From Propioniciclava tarda (GTDB lineage Bacteria; Actinomycetota; Actinomycetes; Propionibacteriales; Propionibacteriaceae): a stretch of DNA of 64,000 bases. Made by a program: the position numbers and the translations under genes. Below, in pieces: positions 43,307 through 52,943 of this stretch (the stretch's first letter is position 1; every line of letters starts with the position of its first letter). The stretch is taken from NCBI RefSeq assembly GCF_900182665.1, contig NZ_FXTL01000004.1:119170-183169 (forward strand), read 5' to 3'. Below the pieces are notes generated by a model. It did no database searches and was not told the DNA's origin. It worked only from the letters and a program-made list of their open reading frames with translations.

Positions 43307-44050
43307 TCAGCGAGTAACGCGCCAGGCGACCGTGACGTAAGGGACCTCGATCACGTCACGCCCGGCCAGGTCGGGATGGGTCGCGAGCAGGTCGTCGACC
43401 GACGCCAGGACAGCTGCGCGGTCGGCGTCCGATGCTGTGATCGTTGCGCTGCGCGAGGCGACCATGGCCACGATGTCGTCCCCGGTCATGGGCCGCTGCC
43501 AGCGCCACAGGCGCGACTCGGCGCGGGTGAACGGAGGGCCGTACGGCGGCGGCTCGGGCGAGTTGGCCATGATCTCGCCGACCGCGTCGCCGGTGAGCTC
43601 GGCGAGCTTACGGACCCACCCGACGGACTGGTCCTTGGTGTTCCAGACCAGCCCCAGGACGCCGTCGGCGGCGAGCACGCGTCCGGCTTCCAGTGAGCCG
43701 GCCAGAGGGTCGACCCAGTGCCAGGCCTGCCCGAAGGTGACGGCCTCGCAACTGGCGTCCGGCAAGGGGATTCGCTCACCTGAACCGTCCAGCACCTCAA
43801 CGCCCGGCACCGCGGGCGCGAACTGCGCCCGCATGCCAGCGTCCGGCTCGACCGCGGTGACCTCCCGACCCAGGCGGGCGATGACGCGGGTCAGCTTGCC
43901 GGTGCCCGCCCCCACATCGACGACCCGCCGGGCGTCGCCGAGCAGCCACGCGATGGCTTCGTCGGGATACTCCGGCCGCCCGCGCTCATACGTGGACGCC
44001 TCCGCGCCGAAGGAGTCAGCGAGCGCCCGGTTCTGCCACGACTCGGTCAT
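43307..44050 (-). CDS. SAM-dependent methyltransferase
   Basis: A 247-residue class I methyltransferase. The SAM-binding motif I is RVVDVGAGTGKLTRVIARLG with AVEPD as the acidic residue, and GQAWHWVDPLAGSLE is the motif often seen in small-molecule methyltransferases of the UbiE/Methyltransf_11 kind. ATG 44050 gives MTESWQNRALADSFGAEA, a typical start of this group. The acceptor is unknown. Confidence 0.9.
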   Translation of the reverse strand: MTESWQNRALADSFGAEASTYERGRPEYPDEAIAWLLGDARRVVDVGAGTGKLTRVIARLGREVTAVEPDAGMRAQFAPAVPGVEVLDGSGERIPLPDASCEAVTFGQAWHWVDPLAGSLEAGRVLAADGVLGLVWNTKDQSVGWVRKLAELTGDAVGEIMANSPEPPPYGPPFTRAESRLWRWQRPMTGDDIVAMVASRSATITASDADRAAVLASVDDLLATHPDLAGRDVIEVPYVTVAWRVTR

Positions 44051-44072
44051 GAGGCAAATCTAGGACTGCGGG

Positions 44073-44270
44073 TCAGCGAGACGCGCGAATCAGATCCGCC
44101 GCGATCCGGAGATCGCGGTAGTCCGTTACCGCGAGACGAGCGGCTCGAATCAGCTCCGGCAGTTGACCGTCGGCGACCAGGAAGGGGTCGTCGATGACGT
44201 CCTGGGGTGGTGATGTGTCCCAGAAGCAGTCGTGCCACGCGAGCTCGGTCAGCTCGAGCAGGTCGAGCAC
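44073..44270 (-). CDS. Small hypothetical protein, possibly truncated
   Basis: A 65-residue acidic helical protein from GTG 44270 (VLDLLELTELAWHDCFW, ADGQLPELIRAARLAVTDYR). The frame is open for another ~30 codons upstream without an ATG, reading DEPIDGAQRRSRAEEEFG, which suggests the N-terminus may be missing or start at a rare codon. Codon use is coding-like. No family is recognised. Confidence 0.45.
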   Translation of the reverse strand: MLDLLELTELAWHDCFWDTSPPQDVIDDPFLVADGQLPELIRAARLAVTDYRDLRIAADLIRASR

Positions 44271-44402
44271 GGCATCAGCGTCTGAACCGAACTCTTCCTC
44301 GGCCCTAGACCTGCGCTGAGCGCCGTCGATCGGCTCGTCTCACCTCCATTACTCCCCCTTCACTCGACGCGTTCAACCAGCCCAAATCCCACGATGATGC
44401 GC

Positions 44403-47400
44403 CTAGCGTCGCAGCCGGATGCCTTTCGGCGTCAGCCGGAAACCGGCGTCCAGCAGAGCCGGGACTAGCGGCTGGTCGCCGCCCAACGCCGCCTTGCCGT
44501 CGATCTTCTCCACCGTGATGGACGCCAGCCGTCCGGTCTGGATCAGCAGCGCCAGCTCGCGGGCCGCGGACGCCAGTACTGCGGGGTCGTCCGTCCAGGT
44601 CAGCGCCGTGTGGCCGCCGCGCTCGAGGTAGACCACTGGCTCGCCGTCGGCCAACACGACCATCGCCCCGGCCTTGCGCGCAGGCTTGTGGGGCGAGTCC
44701 GCCACCGTCGCCGACCACGCCAGGGCGGCGCCGTACGGGTTGGCCGGATCCGCCGCGGCCAGCACCAACGGCGCCTGCGGCTTGGCGCCGCGCAGCCGAT
44801 CGATCGCGCCGACCGTCGCGAACTGCGCAGCGCCTAGCCCCTCGACGAAGTAGCCGCGCCGGACGCGTCCGGCATCTTCGGCCGCGCTCAGCACCCTGTA
44901 GACGCCCGCGAACCCGCCCTCGATCTCTTCTGCCTGGACGGAACCCCTTGTCAGCACGCCATAGCGGTCTAGCAGGAGCTCGGAGGTCAGCAGAAGCCGC
45001 TCGGTGTTCGTGAGCCCGGACGCCGGCAGCGGCCCGCTCGGTCCCTGCGCTTGTCGAAGGGGAGCCGAGGGAAGGGCCGACCAGCGACCGCCCGCGTCCG
45101 GTGGGGCCGACCGGCGCGGAACAGACGTCCGGACGCGCCCGTACCGGCCCCGCGGAGCCGCGCGCGGCGTCCGATGCGTCGTCGTGCCGGCACCCAGCCG
45201 CGCCCGCAGCGGAGCGACCGTGTCGTTGGTCACCAGCCCCTTCCAGACCAGCTCCCACAGGGCCTCCGACACCGACGCCTCGGACGCCGGCGGCGCGGCC
45301 GCCGCAAGCGCCCCGAAGAAGTAAGCGCCCCCGTCGGCGAGTGCGGCGTGGAGCGCGACCTGCAACTCGCCCTCGGGCAGGGCATCGGACGCCGCCAGGT
45401 CGGCCAACTCAGCGGGATACAGGGACACCCAGCCGTCGCGTCCGGCCAGCGAACCGTGCCCACGCCAGACGACCTCGCCAGCCGCGCAGAGCTCGTCGAG
45501 CAGGGCCGGCGCATAGTCCCGGACGCGCGCCGGCAGGATCAGCGACTCCACCGCGGACGCCGGCAGCACCACTCCGGCCAGCTGCTCGATCGCCCGCAGG
45601 ACGCCCTCGGCGCCGCGCAGCTGCCCGCCGACCCCCTGCCAGGCGGGAAGGAATCGCCCGTAGTCAGCCTGAGGAACGGGCTCCACTTCGGCCCGCAGCG
45701 CGGCCACCGACCGGCGCCGGATCGTGCGCAGCACCCCCGGATCGCAGAACTCGCGCGTCGCGGCGTCCGGCCTGAACTCGCCCTCGACGACGCGCCCCTC
45801 GGCGATCAGCCGGCGAAGTCCGTCGGCCACGATCGCGCGCCCGAGCCCGAGCCAGGACGCCGCCTCGTCCAGCGTGAACGGGACATGCGTCCGGGCGTAG
45901 CGGGTCAGCAGTTCGCCCAGCGGGTCGACCGTCGGGGCCGCGAAGACGTCCGGTACCCCGCGTGGCAGGGGGACGCCGAGGGCGTCGCGCAGGCGCCCGG
46001 CGTCTTCGATGCCCGCCCAGACCTCGCGCGCGCCGACGCGCGCGCGGAAGATCCGTCCGGACGCCGAGAGTGCGGCGAGCCACCCTTCGACAGGCTCAGG
46101 GATCGGGGTTGTTGCAGATTCCGGGTTCGGTGTCCGGGCGAGGGCCTCTTCGACAGGCTCAGGGACCGGCGTTTCAGCAGCATCCCCCGCAGGGTGGTCA
46201 GTGGTCGGCGTCTCGTCGAGCGCCCCTACGACAGGCGTAGGGACCGGGACGTTGGCTGAGCTTGTCGAAGCCCCGATGGACCTGGCAACGATCTCTTCCG
46301 TCGTCAGCGGACCCAGCACCCGCAGCAGGTCCGTGACCTCGTCGGCGTCGCGGGCGCGCCGGTTCTCGGCGAGATGCTGAAGCTCGTCGTGAGTGCGCGC
46401 GATGGCCGCCGGATCGAGCAACTCGCGCAGGCTCAGCCCGGCGGACGTGCCGAGCAACTCGGCCAACAGGTCCGGGTCGAGCGACAGCGCCGCGGCCCGC
46501 TTCTCCGCCAGAGGCGCGTCGCCCTCGTACATGAACTGCGCGACGTACCCGAACAGCAGCGACGACGCGAACGGCGACGGAGTCGGGGTTGTGACCTCGA
46601 CCACGCTCACCTCGCGCGTCCGGACGCGGCGCATCAGCTCGACCAGTCCGGGCAGGTCGAACACATCCTGCAGGCACTCCCGGACCGCCTCCAACACGAT
46701 CGGGAACGCCGGGTACTGGGACGCCACGCTCAGCAGCTGCGCCGAACGCTGACGCTGCTGCCACAAGGCCTGACGCTTGTCCGGACGCCTCTTCGGCAGC
46801 AGGAGCGCCCGCCCCGCGCACTCCCGGAACCGGGACGCGAACAGCGCCGATCCGCCCACCTCGTCCGTGACGATCTGCGCGATCTCGTCGGGGTCGAGCA
46901 GGATCAGGTCGAGGAGGTCGGCCATCGGCTGTTCGTGGTGCCGTTTGGCTCCGCTGTCGCCGCCGCCGCCGTCCGCGGCAGCGAAGTCCGCCGCAGCCGT
47001 ATCGCCCCAACCCGAGCCCCAGCCGTCGGCGTCCCACGGATCACTCCCGCCCAGATCGGGCAGCCGCAAGACGATGCCGTCGTCGGCGTGCATGGCCTGG
47101 ACGTCGACGCCGTAGCGTTCCCGCATCCGCGCCGCGATCGCGAGCGCCCAGGGCGCATGCACGGGCGCTCCGAACGGCGAGTGGATGACGATGCGCCAGT
47201 CGCCCAGCTCGTCGGTGAACCGCTCGACGACGAGCTGGGTGTCGTGGGGGAGGCGTCCGGTCGCCTGCTGCTGCTCGCTCAAGTAGGCCAGCAGATTGTC
47301 GGACGCCCACGCGTCGAGTCCGGCGCCGCGGAGCCGCTCGGACGCCGCCGCGGCGTCCAGGGACGACACCTCGCGGACGAACGAGCCGACGGCCTGACCC

Positions 47401-49325
47401 AACTCCAGCGGACGCCCAAGCGTGTCGCCCTTCCAGAACGGCAGGCGTCCGGGCTCGCCGGGAGCCGGCGTGACCAGCACCTGGTCGGCAGTGATGTTCT
47501 CGATCCGCCAGGTCGACGTGCCCAGGGTGATCACGTCGCCGACGCGCGACTCGTAGACCATCTCCTCGTCCAGCTCGCCGACCCGCCTCCCCGGACCATC
47601 ACCCGCGATGAACACCCCGAACAGCCCCCGGTCGGGGATCGTCCCGCCGGACGTGACCGCGATGCGCTGCGCGCCGCGGCGTCCGCTCAGGGTGCCGGTG
47701 ACGCGGTCCCAGACGAGGCGCGGACGAAGCTCGGCGAAGTCCTCGGACGGGTAGCGGCCGGCCAGCATGTCGAGCACCGACTCGAGGACGCCCCTGGTCA
47801 GCCCCGCGAACGGCGCCGACCGGCGCACCAGGTCGAACAGCTCGTCGACGGACCAGTCGTCGAGCGCCACCATCGCGACGAGCTGCTGCGCGAGCACGTC
47901 GAGGGGGTTCGCGGGCACCCGGAGCTGCTCGATCGCGCCGGCCCGCATGCGCTCGACGATCACCGCGGACGCCACCAGGTCACCCCGGAACTTCGGGAAG
48001 AACACCCCGTGCGACACGGCTCCCACCTGGTGCCCGGCGCGTCCGACGCGCTGCAGCCCGGACGCCACGCTCGGCGGCGCCTCGACCTGCACCACCAGGT
48101 CGATCGCGCCCATGTCGATGCCCAGCTCAAGCGACGAGGTGGCGACGACCGCGGGGAGGCGTCCGGCCTTGAGGTCTTCCTCGATGCCCTTGCGCTGCTC
48201 GTGCGACACCGAGCCGTGGTGAGCCCGCGCCAGCACCGGCGGTGCGCCACCAGAGGCCCCTGCCTGGCCCATCATGAGCGCCGGTGGACGGACGGCGGCG
48301 CCGTGCCCGCCCGTGACGCGGACGACTTCGTCGCCGGCGTCTTGACGCCCGGCCACGCCCTGCCCGCCGCCGCCGTCCGTCGAAGCCTCCTCGCGCCGCT
48401 CGGCCTCGATCTCGTTCAGCCGCCCGGTCAGCCGCTCGGCCAACCGGCGCGAGTTCGCGAACACCAGCGTCGAGCGGTGGGCTTCGACGAGGTCGACGAT
48501 CTTCTCTTCGACGTGCGGCCAGATCGAGGTGCGTCGCGGATCGCCCGCGGCCGGACCCGACAGGTCGCCCGTGACCTCGCCCAGCGCGCCGAGGTCGGGC
48601 ACAGGAACGACGACCTGAAGGTCCCACTGCTTGTCGGTCGGCGGATCGACGATCGTCACCGGACGCCCCCCGGCCAGGAACCGCGCCACCTCGTCCACCG
48701 GCCGGACCGTCGCCGACAGCCCGATCCGCTGCGCTGGCGCCGCCAACAAGGCGTCCAAGCGATCCAACGACACCGCCAGGTGCGCGCCCCGCTTGGTGCC
48801 CGCCACCGCGTGGATCTCGTCGACGATCACCGTCTGGACGCCTCGCAGCGCTTCCCGGACCGACGACGTCAGCATTAAGAACAGCGACTCCGGCGTCGTG
48901 ATCAGGATGTCCGACGGGGTCTTCGCGAAGCGTCGCCGCTCGTCAGCCGGTGTATCCCCCGACCGCACCGCGACCCCGATGTCCGGACGCGTCAGCCCGA
49001 GCCGAGCCGCCGCATGCCCGACCCCGACCAGCGGCGAGCGCAGGTTGCGCTCGACGTCGACGGCCAGCGCCTTGAGCGGCGAGACGTACAGGACGCGGCA
49101 GCGCGCCAACGCGTCCTCAGGCACCGGCTCGGACGCCAGCCGGTCGATCGACCACAGGAACGCCGCCAGCGTCTTGCCCGAGCCCGTCGGCGCGACGACC
49201 AGCGTGTGAGCACCCGTCGAGATGGACGCCCACGCCCCGGCCTGCGCCGCCGTCGGGGCCTCGAACGACGTGGCAAACCACTCCCGCGTCGCGGGGGAGA
49301 AGCGGCTCAGCACGTCGGCGTCCAT
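44403..49325 (-). CDS. lhr: Large ATP-dependent helicase-related protein Lhr
   Basis: A ~1640-residue superfamily 2 helicase. Walker A APTGSGKTLAAFLWS and the DEIH box (TVIVDEIHAV) lie in RecA domain 1. RecA domain 2 has FANSRRLAERL, SLELGIDMGAIDLVVQVE and RVGRAGHQVG, followed by the Lhr winged-helix and core domains. The long C-terminal region is the full-length actinobacterial/pseudomonad type rather than the short archaeal one. The enzyme unwinds RNA:DNA and DNA duplexes in the 3'-to-5' direction and is linked to DNA repair. Around residues 1020-1085 the linker is built from CTTCGACAGGCTCAG-family repeats read as PIPEPVEG-like units, so the frame has absorbed mobile-type DNA without breaking. 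ATG 49325 (MDADVLSRFS) is preferred; an ATG four codons upstream is possible. Confidence 0.93.
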   Translation of the reverse strand: MDADVLSRFSPATREWFATSFEAPTAAQAGAWASISTGAHTLVVAPTGSGKTLAAFLWSIDRLASEPVPEDALARCRVLYVSPLKALAVDVERNLRSPLVGVGHAAARLGLTRPDIGVAVRSGDTPADERRRFAKTPSDILITTPESLFLMLTSSVREALRGVQTVIVDEIHAVAGTKRGAHLAVSLDRLDALLAAPAQRIGLSATVRPVDEVARFLAGGRPVTIVDPPTDKQWDLQVVVPVPDLGALGEVTGDLSGPAAGDPRRTSIWPHVEEKIVDLVEAHRSTLVFANSRRLAERLTGRLNEIEAERREEASTDGGGGQGVAGRQDAGDEVVRVTGGHGAAVRPPALMMGQAGASGGAPPVLARAHHGSVSHEQRKGIEEDLKAGRLPAVVATSSLELGIDMGAIDLVVQVEAPPSVASGLQRVGRAGHQVGAVSHGVFFPKFRGDLVASAVIVERMRAGAIEQLRVPANPLDVLAQQLVAMVALDDWSVDELFDLVRRSAPFAGLTRGVLESVLDMLAGRYPSEDFAELRPRLVWDRVTGTLSGRRGAQRIAVTSGGTIPDRGLFGVFIAGDGPGRRVGELDEEMVYESRVGDVITLGTSTWRIENITADQVLVTPAPGEPGRLPFWKGDTLGRPLELGQAVGSFVREVSSLDAAAASERLRGAGLDAWASDNLLAYLSEQQQATGRLPHDTQLVVERFTDELGDWRIVIHSPFGAPVHAPWALAIAARMRERYGVDVQAMHADDGIVLRLPDLGGSDPWDADGWGSGWGDTAAADFAAADGGGGDSGAKRHHEQPMADLLDLILLDPDEIAQIVTDEVGGSALFASRFRECAGRALLLPKRRPDKRQALWQQRQRSAQLLSVASQYPAFPIVLEAVRECLQDVFDLPGLVELMRRVRTREVSVVEVTTPTPSPFASSLLFGYVAQFMYEGDAPLAEKRAAALSLDPDLLAELLGTSAGLSLRELLDPAAIARTHDELQHLAENRRARDADEVTDLLRVLGPLTTEEIVARSIGASTSSANVPVPTPVVGALDETPTTDHPAGDAAETPVPEPVEEALARTPNPESATTPIPEPVEGWLAALSASGRIFRARVGAREVWAGIEDAGRLRDALGVPLPRGVPDVFAAPTVDPLGELLTRYARTHVPFTLDEAASWLGLGRAIVADGLRRLIAEGRVVEGEFRPDAATREFCDPGVLRTIRRRSVAALRAEVEPVPQADYGRFLPAWQGVGGQLRGAEGVLRAIEQLAGVVLPASAVESLILPARVRDYAPALLDELCAAGEVVWRGHGSLAGRDGWVSLYPAELADLAASDALPEGELQVALHAALADGGAYFFGALAAAAPPASEASVSEALWELVWKGLVTNDTVAPLRARLGAGTTTHRTPRAAPRGRYGRVRTSVPRRSAPPDAGGRWSALPSAPLRQAQGPSGPLPASGLTNTERLLLTSELLLDRYGVLTRGSVQAEEIEGGFAGVYRVLSAAEDAGRVRRGYFVEGLGAAQFATVGAIDRLRGAKPQAPLVLAAADPANPYGAALAWSATVADSPHKPARKAGAMVVLADGEPVVYLERGGHTALTWTDDPAVLASAARELALLIQTGRLASITVEKIDGKAALGGDQPLVPALLDAGFRLTPKGIRLRR
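46083..46272. repeat. CTTCGACAGGCTCAG-family copies inside lhr
   Basis: Copies at 46083 (CCTTCGACAGGCTCAGGGAT), 46147 (CTCTTCGACAGGCTCAGGGA), a diverged one at 46224 (CCTACGACAGGCGTAGGGA) and an inverted one at 46253 (TTGGCTGAGCTTGTCGAAGC). All are in frame within the lhr linker. A fifth, partial relative (GCTTGTCGAAGGGGA) is at about 45049, also inside lhr. Confidence 0.88.
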
Positions 49326-49408
49326 CGTGCGCCCCATGGTGCCAGCCGCCTCCGACAAAACCGCTATCCCAGTCCGGCCATCTCTCCGCTCAGGCCGCCC
49401 AACTCGCC

Positions 49409-51508
49409 TCAGGCCGGCGTGTCCGCCGTGGGCGCGTGCGTGACGACGAAGTCCGTCCACTCGAAGGTCGCGGGGAAGTCGACCGGCGGCTCGACGCCCC
49501 ACGACATCGTCCCCTGCCGCTTGCCGCCGGGCACCCCAAACGAGCCAGGCGCCCACGTCACCGAGCCCTTCAGCAGGTCGGCGTCGCCGGTGATGTCCAC
49601 CGACATCATCACCGCCTGCAGGTCGTACCGCTTCCCCGCGGCCAGGTCTTTGAGCACCAGCGACCCCAGCGGAGCCGCGAAGCCGGACGCCTCGAGCCAC
49701 ATCGCCGGACGCGTCACGTCCGCCCCGACCGCCTTCAGCCAGGCCACGATCGACCCGTCCGGGGATGCGCCTGGTTTCACGGTGCCCTCGAACGACCAGG
49801 CGTACGAGAACTGCCCGGCCTGGTGCGTCCCGCCGAGGGTGAACGACGCGGTCGCCGCGTCGTCGAGCACGAGTTGGACGACCATGGTCCGTGAGCTCGG
49901 ACGCCGTCCCGGCAGGTCCCTGGACGCGTGGACGTCACCGCGCAACGTAATCGGCCCGGTCAGGACCGCGAACGGCCTCTTCTTTCCGGGCTGCCGACAC
50001 GACAGGGTGAACGTCGAGGTCCACGATGTGAGGGGCGCCGCATTGGACGTTCGGCGTCCGATGTGGACCACGACGTCGCCGCAACTGCCCGCGCCCGACC
50101 GCGGCAGCGGGCCGCACTCGATCTCGTCATCGTCCCAGCGGCTCCAGCCGACGTCGATGCCGTCGACGGTGACGCGCCGCGCGCCCGTGTACGGACCCTT
50201 GCCGAACAGCCCCGTGATCGTGAGCAGCGACGTCGACTCGTCGACCGTCATCGTCGCGATGCTCGGACGCAGTGGCCCCAGACTGCCCGCTCCGGGCTCG
50301 AAGATCAGCCGGGTCAGGTACGACAGGTCGGGGGAGTGGAAGACCCCTAGCCCTTTGCTGAGCATGTCCGTTTCGACGTGCGGCCAGTCGAAGGCCCGCT
50401 GCTCGAACCCTGTTGCGTCCCGCTCCGAGGGCACGTGCAGCCACGTGCCCCCATATCCGGTGAGGTCGACGTCGACGGCGTCCCCACCGCCCGTCAGCCG
50501 GTCGAACAGGAACCATTGCGTGCCCCCCCCGAGCTGATCAGGCACCTTCCACGACCACCCGGCAACCACGTCCGCGCCCTTCGCATGCAGCGCCTTCCGC
50601 AGCGGAGCCGCGCCCGCCGCGCCCCCGTGGCACGACTCCAAGACCACCAGCGAGTTCGCAGGCATGGCCGGGAAGTGTTTGGCTACGAAAGCGTCCGTGA
50701 TCGCGTAATGCGCGAAGTCGAGTGGATCACCGCGGAAGTACTTGATGATGTCGCCGTCGGCGATCTCCCGCGCCCACCGCCGCTCCAGGTCCAGGTTCAC
50801 CTGGTCGGCCGTCCAGATCGCGAACTCGCGTCCGCGGTTGAACAGGCTCCAGGCCGGCGCGGAGTGCGCGTTGATCAGCAGGACGCCGCCCGACGGCAGC
50901 GTCCGGTACGTCTCCACGCCCGCCCCCACGAGCGTCGTCACCCGATACCCGGACGCCTCCAGCCGGTCCTGCAGGTGGCGCAGCCACGGCTCGTTTCCGC
51001 TCGACACCAGGACGCCGTCGTCCGAGTCCGGGACGCTGCACCTCTTCTTGGACGCCGACCCGCCGCCCCCGCCCCCGCCGCCGGTCGCGTTCCGGGTCGG
51101 AGCGCCGAGGGCCCCCCGTCCCGCGCCCGGCCGCGCGGCCCCCTGGGCCGCCAACGCCTGGGTCATCGCCTTCAGCCTCTTGAACCGCTCCTCGGGAGGC
51201 ACGGACTCGTCGTGCGCCAACGCCTTGATCTGCTCGATCTTCGCCAGGACGCCCGGGTCCGGACCCGCCGTCGGCCTTGCCGAACCTGGTGCGTCCGGCA
51301 GGGGGGCCGACGCCGGCGGCGTCCGGTCGTCGTCGAAGACGACCCAGCCGTGGGGTCCACAGTCGGCTACGACCAGTGGTCCGCTCGCCCCGCAGGCGAC
51401 GACGGTGGGAAGCGATTGCAGGTGGGGGACGAGGTCGGCGGTCGAGCCGAAGCGACGCCACGCGTCGCCCATCGCCTTGAGGTCGTCGAGGTGCACGGAT
51501 TCGGGCAT
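49409..51508 (-). CDS. Caspase/C25-like cysteine-peptidase-fold protein with a TIG-like domain
   Basis: A 699-residue protein from ATG 51508 behind GAGGAGGAGCC. Residues 1-60 form a small domain with a WRRFGSTADLVPHLQSLP helix. Residues ~85-155 are a helical segment and an uninterrupted Gly-8 run. Residues ~160-395 look like a caspase-hemoglobinase fold: beta strand GVLVSSGNEPWL, His215 in GVLLINAHSAPAW and Cys293 in SLVVLESCHGGAAGA, followed by GADVVAGWSWKV. Residues ~415-490 read as an IPT/TIG-like beta domain, and ~495-699 are beta-rich with no known name. There is no signal peptide. The catalytic dyad placement fits clan CD peptidases, but the family assignment is mine by motif and fold logic, and activity is unproven. 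It sits alone between lhr and a membrane glycosyltransferase. Confidence 0.65.
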   Translation of the reverse strand: MPESVHLDDLKAMGDAWRRFGSTADLVPHLQSLPTVVACGASGPLVVADCGPHGWVVFDDDRTPPASAPLPDAPGSARPTAGPDPGVLAKIEQIKALAHDESVPPEERFKRLKAMTQALAAQGAARPGAGRGALGAPTRNATGGGGGGGGSASKKRCSVPDSDDGVLVSSGNEPWLRHLQDRLEASGYRVTTLVGAGVETYRTLPSGGVLLINAHSAPAWSLFNRGREFAIWTADQVNLDLERRWAREIADGDIIKYFRGDPLDFAHYAITDAFVAKHFPAMPANSLVVLESCHGGAAGAAPLRKALHAKGADVVAGWSWKVPDQLGGGTQWFLFDRLTGGGDAVDVDLTGYGGTWLHVPSERDATGFEQRAFDWPHVETDMLSKGLGVFHSPDLSYLTRLIFEPGAGSLGPLRPSIATMTVDESTSLLTITGLFGKGPYTGARRVTVDGIDVGWSRWDDDEIECGPLPRSGAGSCGDVVVHIGRRTSNAAPLTSWTSTFTLSCRQPGKKRPFAVLTGPITLRGDVHASRDLPGRRPSSRTMVVQLVLDDAATASFTLGGTHQAGQFSYAWSFEGTVKPGASPDGSIVAWLKAVGADVTRPAMWLEASGFAAPLGSLVLKDLAAGKRYDLQAVMMSVDITGDADLLKGSVTWAPGSFGVPGGKRQGTMSWGVEPPVDFPATFEWTDFVVTHAPTADTPA

Positions 51509-51680
51509 GGCTCCTCCTCGTTGAGAACCTGGATCCATTCTTCTCCCACGGGCGAGCCTGCGACCAGGTTCGTCTGCCATGGGGGCCGAGCAGCAGGACG
51601 CGATATGGCCATTGAGGCATGCGACCCCTACCGATGGAACGCGATGAGCGAGCACCCCATCAGAACGCCCGAGCAGAGCC

Positions 51681-52943
51681 GTGTGGTTCGATGGGCGCGT
51701 GCGTACCCAGGCCCGCCCACTCGCCCTCGCGGCGGGCGCGCTGGCCCTGTGGGCGATCGCCAAGTACTGGTCGCTGGTGACGCAGGTGTGGCGTCCGAAC
51801 GAGTACTCCGACGCCTACTACTACTTCCTGCAATGCCAGAAGGCGGCGTCCGGCGGGGGGCTGGCGGGCCTGCTGCCCGAGTACCCCACGCCCGCGGCGG
51901 CGCTGCTCTACCTGCCCTACGCCCTCGGCGGCGTCGACCACGACGCCTACCGCTGGACCTTCCTCGTCGGAGTCGTCGCCGTTGATGCCCTCTTCGTCGC
52001 GGTCCTGCTGGCCCGCGGCTGGACGGGTGCCGTCGTCGCCTGGACCGTCCTCGAAACCCTGTCCGGACGCCTCGCTCTGTTGCGCTTCGACGTCCTGCCC
52101 GCCGTGCTCGGGGCGCTGGCCGTCGCGTCGCTGCTGCGTCGACGGGACGCCGAGGCGTCCGTGTTCGTCGTGGCCGGGGCGGCCGTGAAGGCCTGGCCGG
52201 CGATCTTGGCGCCGCTGACCCTGGGTGATCGCCGGACGCGCGTCCGGGCCCTGGCCACCTCGGCGATCTCGGCCGCAGTCGTGGCGGGGGCGTCCATCGC
52301 CGCCGCCGGCTGGGACCGGCTGCTGTCGCCCTTGTTCTACCAGCGCGATCGCGGGCTGCAGATCGAGGCCGTCGCCGCGACGACCGGCATGCTGGCGCGC
52401 CTGGACGGGTCCGGCCCGCAGGTCGTCTGGACCACGTGGAACGCCTACGAGCTCGCCGGCCCCGGCGTCCAGCAGTCGCTGGCGAACGCCAACCTGGCCG
52501 CCGGGCTCGCGCTCGTGGCGTTCGTCGGGCTCGGCATCCGCTGGCTGACGCAGGGCTCCAGGCCGGACGCCGCCGCGCACCTCGCGCTGTTCGCGACGTC
52601 GGCGTTCATGGTGACGTCAAAGGCGCTGTCGCCGCAGTACCTGCTGTGGCTCGCGGCGCCGGTCGTCGTGGTGCTGGCCCACAGCCTCACCGACCGTCGA
52701 CGGATCAGCGCCGACGGCGTCCGGGCGGTGGTGTCGTTTGTCCTGGTGGGGGTGCTGGTGACGCTCACGGCGTACCTCTACCCGCTGCACTACGACGACC
52801 TGCTGGCCGGGGCGGGGCGTCCGACGGAGGTGTTGGCGGTCCGAAACGTCGGACTGCTCGTCTTCATGGCGTGGAGCGGCGCCGCGGCGTGGGCCGCGGC
52901 TAGGAGCGAACGAGGGTCTCGGGGGCCAGCAGCCACGGGATGA
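51681..52943 (+). CDS. Membrane mannosyltransferase-like protein (GT87/DUF2029)
   Basis: A ~420-residue integral membrane protein with about ten hydrophobic helices. An extracytoplasmic acidic loop YSDAYYYFLQ near residue 45 and EYPTPAAALLYLPYAL fit the GT-C fold of polyprenol-phosphate-dependent mannosyltransferases (DUF2029), and TSKALSPQYLLWLAAPVVVV is the usual late conserved block. It probably extends lipid-linked glycans or lipoglycans using a polyprenyl-phosphate sugar. GTG 51681 gives the longest frame; GTG 51699 with GATGGG nearby is an alternative. The 3' end overlaps the convergent MFS gene by 44 bp. Confidence 0.8.
   Translation: MWFDGRVRTQARPLALAAGALALWAIAKYWSLVTQVWRPNEYSDAYYYFLQCQKAASGGGLAGLLPEYPTPAAALLYLPYALGGVDHDAYRWTFLVGVVAVDALFVAVLLARGWTGAVVAWTVLETLSGRLALLRFDVLPAVLGALAVASLLRRRDAEASVFVVAGAAVKAWPAILAPLTLGDRRTRVRALATSAISAAVVAGASIAAAGWDRLLSPLFYQRDRGLQIEAVAATTGMLARLDGSGPQVVWTTWNAYELAGPGVQQSLANANLAAGLALVAFVGLGIRWLTQGSRPDAAAHLALFATSAFMVTSKALSPQYLLWLAAPVVVVLAHSLTDRRRISADGVRAVVSFVLVGVLVTLTAYLYPLHYDDLLAGAGRPTEVLAVRNVGLLVFMAWSGAAAWAAARSERGSRGPAATG

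Noticed and set aside
24645..46272. CRISPR array from the spaced CTTCGACAGGCTCAG copies
   Set aside because: Units are too short, spacing is irregular, orientation alternates and copies lie inside coding sequence; no cas gene is present.
46374..48878. A long plus-strand frame opposite lhr
   Set aside because: It is Arg/Gln/His-rich and antisense to the conserved helicase domains, so it is a composition effect.
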